NCBI GenBank assembly: GCA_028825335.1
Contig: JAPKAI010000005.1
Coordinates: 1 to 56,760 of the forward strand
Length of the DNA: 56,760 nucleotides
Source: Gammaproteobacteria bacterium
GTDB taxonomy: Bacteria; Pseudomonadota; Gammaproteobacteria; Pseudomonadales; Pseudohongiellaceae
Reading direction: 5' to 3'
Every line of letters starts with the position of its first letter. The stretch's first letter is position 1. The notes under the pieces were generated by a model. It saw nothing but the letters and a program-made list of their open reading frames with translations. It was not told the origin of the DNA and did not search any database. Of the stretch, positions 50,969-56,760 are shown one piece after another. The position numbers and the translations under genes are program-made.

Positions 50969-52972
50969 ATGATAAGAATGCGCCAATTATTGAATACTTC
51001 GGCGAGCTTACTGCTGGCATCTCTAGCGACAGTAGCCTCCGCCCAACAAGATAACGTCGAATGGACTACCCTGGGCAATGACTTTGCTCATACACGTTTC
51101 TCACCCTCTAAAGAAATCACCGCCGAGAATTTCAGTGATTTAGAAATCGCGTGGCAATGGGACGGTTCCAGCTTCCAAGCTCAGAGCGGTCGCTCCACAC
51201 CAAGTTATATCAACGGTCGAATGTACACGGTCGCGGGCGCGCGTCGCCACGTCGTTGCAATCGACCCTAAGACCGGCGAAACAATCTGGTCCTATAGAGA
51301 GCCGGATACCGAGCGTTATCAGTATTCGATGCGTGCCGACTACGGCAAGGGCGTGGGCTTCGGTCAGGTCGATGGCAAGGACATCATCTACATCATCTCT
51401 CCGGGATTCTTCCTCACCGCACTCGATGCCGAAACCGGTGCCCCACTAGAAGGCTTTGGCAGCCCTGTACCTATAGATGGCTTTCCTGACACGGGTGTAG
51501 TCGATCTGCTTGCAGACCTAGGCCATCCTTACGATCCCTATAAAGGCATTCCTTTGGAGCGAGGCTACATCACCTCCTCTTCGCCACCAATAGTCGTGAA
51601 CGACGTTGTTATCGTGGGCAATTCAGCCGAACAGGGCTACAACCAATCCAGAATCGAGAACGTCCCCGGCGATATGTTGGGCTACGATGCACGCACCGGC
51701 GAGTTCCTTTGGAAGTTCAACGTGATTCCTCAGCCGGGTGAATATGGACACGAGACCTGGGAGAACGATGCCTGGCAATACACGGGTGACATCTCATCGT
51801 GGGCACCAATTTCAGCGGACCCGGAATTGGGCCTGATCTACATACCCACCAATGGCGTGACTATTGATTACTACGGCGGGCACCATCCTGGAGACAATCT
51901 CTACGGCACAAGTTTGATCGCCTTGAATGCGAGGACCGGCGAGCGAGCTTGGCACTTCCAGATCGTGCATCACGATATCTGGAACTTCGATCTACCGACC
52001 GCACCTATTTTACTGGATGTGAACACCGAGCAAGGGCCCACTAAGATCGTAGTGCAGCCTACGAAACAGGGTTTGGTGTACACCTTCAACAGAGAAACTG
52101 GCGAACCGATCTGGCCTATTGAAGAAGTGCCATTTCCTGCCTCGATCGTACCGGGAGAACAACTCGCTGCGACACAACCGATTCCAACGAAGCCTGCACC
52201 ATTCGATATGCAGGGGCTTAGCCTCGATACACTGGTGGACTTTACTCCAGAGATTCGCGCGCAGGCGGTAGCTGCGGTGGCAGACTACCAGCTAGGGCCG
52301 TTGTTTAACCCGCCTCTACATAGAGACAATCCACTGGGTAAAATCTCTTCGATGATCTGTCCTTCCGGTGCGGTTAATATAACGCATCCCTCTGTGGCCG
52401 ATCCAACAACGGGCATCTTGTATGTTACGTCACGCTCGAGTTGTTCTGCTCGACCGCTGGTAACTGGCGAAGAAGCTGACACCTACTACGATGCACCGAC
52501 TGGCACGACGCTGTCGCAATATGCGGCGGGTCGCGGCGGACCAACCCCGAGACATCCGTTAGGTATTCCGCTTTGGAAGCCCCCCTATAGCCGCATCACG
52601 GCGATAGACATGAACACTGGGGAGCATCTTTGGATGATTCCAACGGGTGAGACGCCTGCGCGTATCGCCAATCTTCCCCAGCTGCAAGGTATCGATATTG
52701 GCAACACAGGAACGGGAAATGCCGTGCCTATGGTAGCCACAGCGAATCTGCTGCTATATTCCGATGTGGATGGCGCTGGAACACCGCAGCTGTTTGCCAT
52801 CGACAAGGCAACAGGTGAGGAGGTAGGCCGAGTAGAAGTGCCCGCAGCAAGCCGTTACGGCATGAGTTCTTGGACACACGACGGCCATCAATACGTTATC
52901 CTGCAGACTGGAAGTACACTAACCGCCATGGCAATGCCGGGCGCAGCAGTGGACAGTTCTGGCGCACATTAA
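50969..52972 (+). CDS. PQQ-dependent dehydrogenase, soluble periplasmic
   Basis: This encodes a 667-aa quinoprotein with a signal peptide (1-25, ending VASAQ), no heme motif and no membrane anchor. The propeller begins WTTLGNDFAHTRFSP and shows RRHVVAIDPKTGETIWSYR, YGHETWENDAWQYTG, WHFQIVHHDIWNFDLPTAP and QLFAIDKATGEEV, each a blade or cofactor block. It differs from the other quinoproteins in the Cys-rich stretch at about 466-495 (ICPSGAV and RSSCSARP). It likely oxidises an alcohol or sugar. CGAGG lies 8 nt before the ATG. It follows the TonB-receptor relic and precedes a lectin-like protein, perhaps one locus for taking up and oxidising a polymer-derived substrate. Confidence 0.9.
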   Translation: MIRMRQLLNTSASLLLASLATVASAQQDNVEWTTLGNDFAHTRFSPSKEITAENFSDLEIAWQWDGSSFQAQSGRSTPSYINGRMYTVAGARRHVVAIDPKTGETIWSYREPDTERYQYSMRADYGKGVGFGQVDGKDIIYIISPGFFLTALDAETGAPLEGFGSPVPIDGFPDTGVVDLLADLGHPYDPYKGIPLERGYITSSSPPIVVNDVVIVGNSAEQGYNQSRIENVPGDMLGYDARTGEFLWKFNVIPQPGEYGHETWENDAWQYTGDISSWAPISADPELGLIYIPTNGVTIDYYGGHHPGDNLYGTSLIALNARTGERAWHFQIVHHDIWNFDLPTAPILLDVNTEQGPTKIVVQPTKQGLVYTFNRETGEPIWPIEEVPFPASIVPGEQLAATQPIPTKPAPFDMQGLSLDTLVDFTPEIRAQAVAAVADYQLGPLFNPPLHRDNPLGKISSMICPSGAVNITHPSVADPTTGILYVTSRSSCSARPLVTGEEADTYYDAPTGTTLSQYAAGRGGPTPRHPLGIPLWKPPYSRITAIDMNTGEHLWMIPTGETPARIANLPQLQGIDIGNTGTGNAVPMVATANLLLYSDVDGAGTPQLFAIDKATGEEVGRVEVPAASRYGMSSWTHDGHQYVILQTGSTLTAMAMPGAAVDSSGAH

Positions 52973-53034
52973 TTGGTTAAATCTAATTAGTTAAATTTAT
53001 TGAATAAGAAAATTTACAATCAAGGAGTAGGACC

Positions 53035-53688
53035 ATGAACAAGAAACTAATCTTAGCTTCCGCTATAGCAATTTCGGCAGCTGCCACGTTTAGCACCATC
53101 AACTCACAAGAGAACGAAATGAGTTTCTTCATTACGAGTGAGGGGTCTGGCGATGGCGCAAATTTAGGCGGGCTGGCCGGAGCAGACGCACATTGCGCAA
53201 CCCTGGCCTCAGCAGCGGGATCGCGCGGCAAAACTTGGGTCGCCTATTTAAGCGCTCATGGGACTGCAAACTCTCCGCGCGTGAATGCACGAGAGCGAAT
53301 TGGATTCGGCCCTTGGTATAACTCCGAGGGTGTTGAAGTGGCTAGCACTCTGAACAACCTGCATAGCGATTACATGGCGCTTGGAAAAGCAAACTCTCTT
53401 ACCGAGAATGGCGACACTGTAAATGGTCGCGGTGACAGCCCCAACCAACACGATATCCTTACCGGCTCATCGCTGAGCGGTCGCCTCATCGACGATGGCG
53501 CGAACCATACCTGCAACAACTGGACGAGTAACGGCGAAGGCTCTGCACAGGTTGGTCATTTCGACAGAACTGGTGGCGGGGCGAACCCAACTTCCTGGAA
53601 CAATGCACACGGCTCCAGAGGTTGTGGTCAAGCCGATCTAGTTGCAACAGGTGGTGCTGGCTACTTCTACTGCTTTGCTAACGACTAG
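53035..53688 (+). CDS. Secreted lectin-like (C-type-lectin-fold) protein
   Basis: This encodes 217 aa with a signal peptide (1-25). The mature protein begins EMSFFITSEGSGDGANLGGLAGADAHCATLA and contains TWVAYLSAHG, RIGFGPWYNSEG and a final HGSRGCGQADLVATGGAGYFYCFA. This pattern matches secreted proteins with a C-type-lectin-like fold found in many marine bacteria, with two Cys pairs for disulfides. AAGGAGTAGG lies 5 nt before the ATG. It follows the quinoprotein gene by 62 nt and ends in a strong terminator, so it is the last gene of that unit. A substrate- or surface-binding role is inference. Confidence 0.7.
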   Translation: MNKKLILASAIAISAAATFSTINSQENEMSFFITSEGSGDGANLGGLAGADAHCATLASAAGSRGKTWVAYLSAHGTANSPRVNARERIGFGPWYNSEGVEVASTLNNLHSDYMALGKANSLTENGDTVNGRGDSPNQHDILTGSSLSGRLIDDGANHTCNNWTSNGEGSAQVGHFDRTGGGANPTSWNNAHGSRGCGQADLVATGGAGYFYCFAND

Positions 53689-53713
53689 TCTTCAGCAGTT
53701 TAGTGATATCTCC

Positions 53714-53752
53714 AAATGGTGTTGTCGTAAAAGGCAACACCATTTGTTTTTT
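53714..53752 (+). terminator. Rho-independent terminator after the lectin-like gene
   Basis: AAATGGTGTTG (53714-53724) pairs perfectly with CAACACCATTT (53735-53745) around a 10-nt loop and is followed by GTTTTTT on the plus strand. It ends the quinoprotein and lectin-like unit. Confidence 0.92.
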
Positions 53753-53772
53753 ACAGACAGGAAAAATACACA

Positions 53773-54402
53773 ATGAAACTCTATGGCATGGGCCAATCAC
53801 GATCTTTTCGCGCTCTCTGGGCACTGGAAGAAAGCGGGCTTGATTATGAATATATAAACACTACCCTGCGGACTGATAGCAGCGAGAGTGATAGCGCGAA
53901 GCATCCCAGCTATCTAGAGCTGAACGTACAGGGAAAGGTACCCACTCTCGTAGACGGCGATCTTGTATTGACCGAAAGCTTCGCGATAGTGAACTACATC
54001 GCACGAAATGCTACTGATTCTGGCTTGTTGCCCAAGGTAAGCACGTCCGCCTATGCAAGACTAGACGAGCTGACCTATTTCATTCTGGCCGAGCTGGAAC
54101 AGCCACTCTGGTCCAAGGGCAAGCACATGTTTGCGCTGCCGGAGGAAGTTAGAATCCCTGCGATGTTCGATACGGCCAAATTCGAATTCGACAAGGCCGT
54201 GAGAGCACTAGACCATTTGTTGCCAGACACAGCCAGCGAGTACGCAATCGGTAATATCTTTTGCATCGCAGACCTTCTGCTTGCACATACGTTTAATTGG
54301 GCGATCCGTTTCGAGTTCGACGTGCCTGACAAATATATTGCACTGCGTAACCGGCACTATCAAAGGCCCGCCGCCCAACGAGCGATGGCCGTCGTCGAAT
54401 AG
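53773..54402 (+). CDS. Glutathione S-transferase
   Basis: This encodes a 209-aa cytoplasmic GST. The thioredoxin-like domain begins MKLYGMGQSRSFRALWALEE, with Ser in the active-site position, the cis-Pro in GKVPTLVDGD and the ESFAIVNYIA glutathione-binding motif. The helical domain contains YAIGNIFCIADLLLAHTFNW, in which the N-cap is partly altered (usual TxAD reads CIAD). ACAGGA lies upstream of the ATG. Its stop is 3 nt before the next gene's ATG, so the two are coupled. Confidence 0.9.
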   Translation: MKLYGMGQSRSFRALWALEESGLDYEYINTTLRTDSSESDSAKHPSYLELNVQGKVPTLVDGDLVLTESFAIVNYIARNATDSGLLPKVSTSAYARLDELTYFILAELEQPLWSKGKHMFALPEEVRIPAMFDTAKFEFDKAVRALDHLLPDTASEYAIGNIFCIADLLLAHTFNWAIRFEFDVPDKYIALRNRHYQRPAAQRAMAVVE

Positions 54403-54405
54403 AAG

Positions 54406-55476
54406 ATGCACTCAACTGTCCACTCGAACCTAATTAGAACCTATCGTGCAATCCTGTGCAGCGCGGCAGTGTTGCTGACCCAGCTTGCTGCGGCGCAAAA
54501 TAGTCAGAACGCTACTATCACTGCTGATGCACTTGAGTATTACTTAGTGCAAGCGTTTGAAGCACCGACGGCTAAAGATCGCATAGCGCTAAATCACATC
54601 GGCATTGAGGTTCGCCCTGCAGATGACGGATTCCTAGTAACCGCATCATTGGAGGGCTATCCAGCACATCAAGCTGGCATAGAACGCGGAGACATAATTC
54701 TGCACATCGATGGAAAGCCCTTCCACCCTGTCTATTCCTTTAATGCTAAAGATAACAAGCCCGGCGAGTTTGCTCCCATCACCGCCATACATCTGCTGGA
54801 ATTCGAAAGGCGAGGCGAAGCTGCAACAGTAGAGATCAGTCCTGTCTTTGAAAATCTTTACGACAGTTATCGTTCTGCGATCCTGAATAGTGTTCAAGAA
54901 TTTTCCGTGGGAAACAAGACAATTGGCTATATACGAATCTGGGGGCTTTCGCGCAGCACATCGGATCTGTTCACACTAGAACGCACATTGCGAATGTTCA
55001 GGGATAGCGACGGCATGATAATCGATCTGCGAAACTCTTACGGCTTCCTAAGCTCCAAACATTTGGATCTGTTCGTTCGAAATGGACGTGGAGAATTTGA
55101 GGTGTCGGATACCTCAAATCGACACGCAGCAATTACACAAAATTTCCCTGCTAGCGCAACGCGAACATTTACGCGACCGATCGTGGTTTTAGTGAACTCA
55201 AAGACTCGCGGTGGAGCAGAATTGTTTGCGCATGGACTGGCAAAGCCAGAAAGGACAACAACCCTTGGCGAGAACACTGCTGGAAAGATTGGGAGCTACT
55301 CACGCGACGGAAACACTATTCGTTACTCGCCCGCAGACCAAGTCTTAATCGATGGCCGGCGCTTCGAATCGGCAGGAGTCGTACCCAATGACTCCATTGC
55401 TTTCCCCTTCAGCCAAAGTATTCGCAGCGACCCGCAGTTCGAAACCGCCGTAGATGTTCTGTTAGGAGTAATCTAG
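54406..55476 (+). CDS. Exported PDZ-S41-like protein lacking the catalytic serine
   Basis: This encodes 356 aa with a signal peptide (about 1-30, ending LAAAQ). A PDZ domain follows (about 60-135: LEGYPAHQAGIERGDIILHIDG), then an S41 (CtpA-type) tail-specific protease domain from about 155. The block equal to SASASE in CtpA reads KTRGGAE: the nucleophile position (25 residues before the Lys of GENTAGK, Lys294) is Gly269. The Lys remains. It may be a pseudoprotease that binds peptides, or use a different residue. The ATG lies 3 nt after the GST stop. No other protease motif is seen. Confidence 0.78.
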   Translation: MHSTVHSNLIRTYRAILCSAAVLLTQLAAAQNSQNATITADALEYYLVQAFEAPTAKDRIALNHIGIEVRPADDGFLVTASLEGYPAHQAGIERGDIILHIDGKPFHPVYSFNAKDNKPGEFAPITAIHLLEFERRGEAATVEISPVFENLYDSYRSAILNSVQEFSVGNKTIGYIRIWGLSRSTSDLFTLERTLRMFRDSDGMIIDLRNSYGFLSSKHLDLFVRNGRGEFEVSDTSNRHAAITQNFPASATRTFTRPIVVLVNSKTRGGAELFAHGLAKPERTTTLGENTAGKIGSYSRDGNTIRYSPADQVLIDGRRFESAGVVPNDSIAFPFSQSIRSDPQFETAVDVLLGVI

Positions 55477-55481
55477 TCTCA

Positions 55482-56249
55482 TCAAGTCAAGTCCAGCGGC
55501 CCCGTTTCAACACCGCTAGCCTCCCAAGCCAAGCTGTGATGATCGAAGCCATACTCGATCGTTGGCTTGACGATCCTGAAGTAAGGAGAAAGGTCGAAGT
55601 CTCTCGGTGTGAAATGCGTGAAATGCTGCTTATACAAGAGCGGTAACTCACCCGCCTCACCACTCTGCCTATTTCGCTGCGGCAGAATAGGATAATTTAT
55701 CGATTGAAAAGATTCCGCAATCAGCGTTGAACAAATTGCCTTGGTTGGCTCACCACTGCCCAGACTTAGCAGTGCGCGACGGTAACGATTCGGAACCGCT
55801 GGTTTCTGAATAATGTAACGAATCAGATCGACCACATTCTTTAAATCGTACTGATGACCTATTCGCTGATTAGCGAATTCCGTCAGCTGCTCGGTTTCTT
55901 CATCGCTCAGGTTTACTGGCCGGCAGATTCGTAGATTAAAATTGGCATAGTGATCCAAGCTGGTTAGATGGACACCATTCTCCAGGTTGGCTTCCAAGAG
56001 GTTTAGCTGGGAGCTCTTAGCCCCCTTCTCACCCACATAGAGGCAGGCATGAGACCAAGTGGATTGGGTGAGGTATTTGATTGCAGTGCTGATACGGGTA
56101 TTCCCGTCCACCAATACGATGTCACCCTTCTCCAGAGTCCCGGCGACAACATCTATCGCAACTGCATCCAGCCTCTGGTAACCCGGCAGGTCTTTGCTGA
56201 GAAAGGCTGCTAGCCGCTCACCGATGGCACGCTTTAGAGAGTCAAACAT
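55482..56249 (-). CDS. YiiX/YebB-like NlpC/P60-type cysteine hydrolase
   Basis: This encodes a 255-aa cytoplasmic protein of the permuted NlpC/P60 (papain-like) group seen in YiiX. The catalytic elements are His67 in WSHACLYVG, an acidic residue Glu86 in LLEANL and Cys173 in AICSTLIAESF, the order typical of the permuted fold. No signal peptide is present. Family members hydrolyse amide bonds or bind lipids; the substrate is unknown. It converges on the S41-like gene (5 nt between stops) and is divergent from the aldehyde dehydrogenase gene. Confidence 0.85.
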   Translation of the reverse strand: MFDSLKRAIGERLAAFLSKDLPGYQRLDAVAIDVVAGTLEKGDIVLVDGNTRISTAIKYLTQSTWSHACLYVGEKGAKSSQLNLLEANLENGVHLTSLDHYANFNLRICRPVNLSDEETEQLTEFANQRIGHQYDLKNVVDLIRYIIQKPAVPNRYRRALLSLGSGEPTKAICSTLIAESFQSINYPILPQRNRQSGEAGELPLLYKQHFTHFTPRDFDLSPYFRIVKPTIEYGFDHHSLAWEASGVETGPLDLT

Positions 56250-56420
56250 CTAGTCCTTCTTATGCACGATGTTGTTGCTTGATTGGCTCTTTAGGAGCCT
56301 AGAAAATCAGGTATACTAAGAATCCCATATCGGCAGCACGCCGAATACTATGGTCGATACCAGAACCGAATTAAACAACTGAATTGACGTAAGTGTAATC
56401 GAATAGACAGGAGTAGGAAA

Positions 56421-56760
56421 ATGACCAAGGCATATAATAAATTCTTCATTAACGGCGAATGGGTAGAACCCTCAGGGCGCTCAACTCTCGACGTAATCAA
56501 CCCAGCGACAGAAGAAGCATTTGCAACCATCAGCATGGGAACTGCAGATGACGTTGACGCGGCAGCAAGGGCTGCGCGAGCGGCCTTCCCCGCTTGGTCA
56601 CAATCTACCATCGAAGAACGCAAAGCCGTTATTGGCAATATTATTGCGGGTATGAAAGCACGCGGCGACGAGATTGCTACGGCTATTTCGAATGAAATGG
56701 GCGCGCCAATGGGCCTTGCCAAGACTGCCCAGCTAGGCAGTGGCATGGGGCACTTTGCGA
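56421..56760 (+). CDS. Aldehyde dehydrogenase family protein (5' part only)
   Basis: The first 113 codons of an aldehyde dehydrogenase run off the right edge. After the ATG (AGGAGTAGGAAA upstream) the sequence reads KFFINGEWVEPSGRSTLDVI, NPATEEAF and AARAAFPAWSQSTIEERKAVI, which is the ordinary N terminus of an NAD(P)-dependent ALDH. The catalytic Cys and Glu lie beyond the window. A TATACT (-10 like) at 56312-56317 is about 100 nt upstream, next to a small GGCTC/GAGCC hairpin at 56285-56299; promoter use is uncertain. Confidence 0.9.
   Translation, partial: MTKAYNKFFINGEWVEPSGRSTLDVINPATEEAFATISMGTADDVDAAARAARAAFPAWSQSTIEERKAVIGNIIAGMKARGDEIATAISNEMGAPMGLAKTAQLGSGMGHFA

Overview
The window looks like a chromosomal segment of a Gram-negative, probably marine, gammaproteobacterium. 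Support for this: Sec and Tat signal peptides and lipoboxes are common, and there is a TonB-receptor relic, a CsdA/DeaD-type helicase, TrhO and SseA sulfurtransferases, a DUF3014 protein and four PQQ quinoproteins. The lineage is inferred from gene content alone. I saw no rRNA, tRNA, CRISPR array, prophage or intact insertion sequence.

Layout. 0-4 kb: a secreted cyclophilin, a DUF6152 protein, a secreted protein of unknown function and a cytochrome b561, converging on two DUF6644-like membrane proteins. 4-7 kb: a broken acyltransferase-like relic and a DEAD-box RNA helicase. 7-10.5 kb: an NHL beta-propeller protein divergent from a small membrane protein and a sodium/solute symporter. 10.5-18 kb: relics, a secreted two-domain VOC protein, a cytochrome-quinoprotein fusion, and a thiol-detoxification group (GloB, MAPEG, TetR regulator with operator, GST). 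18-33 kb: long minus-strand runs (OYE reductase, class III aminotransferase, amidohydrolase, secreted protein; then DUF418, MATE, DUF3500, gamma-glutamyltransferase, lipoprotein, amidase) with a quinoprotein on the plus strand between them. 33.5-37 kb: a DUF411 metal-binding protein, a truncated cNMP-domain ORF, and a DoxX-PhoD pair bracketed by a degenerate direct repeat, then an esterase. 37-45 kb: a GMC oxidoreductase with its Tat-exported subunit, a thioesterase, a tandem M42-like peptidase and a membrane glucose-dehydrogenase-type quinoprotein. 45-50 kb: TrhO, SseA, DUF3014, a peroxiredoxin with an in-frame TGA at its active-site cysteine, and a TPR protein. 50-56.8 kb: a TonB-receptor pseudogene, a quinoprotein with a lectin-like partner, a GST coupled to an S41-like protein, a YiiX-type hydrolase and the start of an aldehyde dehydrogenase.

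How it may work together (inference): the region is rich in periplasmic oxidation (four quinoproteins and a GMC dehydrogenase) and in hydrolysis of amides and peptides (amidase, GGT, amidohydrolase, M42). It also encodes glutathione-based aldehyde and thiol handling (GloB, two GSTs, MAPEG, VOC, ALDH) and sulfur or peroxide chemistry (TrhO, SseA, peroxiredoxin). No PQQ biosynthesis or selenocysteine machinery genes lie in the window.

The most notable item is the peroxiredoxin at 48235-48777. A TGA stands exactly where the peroxidatic cysteine belongs, and a hairpin with a GU-containing loop follows 14 nt later. Both fit a selenocysteine-containing, exported peroxiredoxin.
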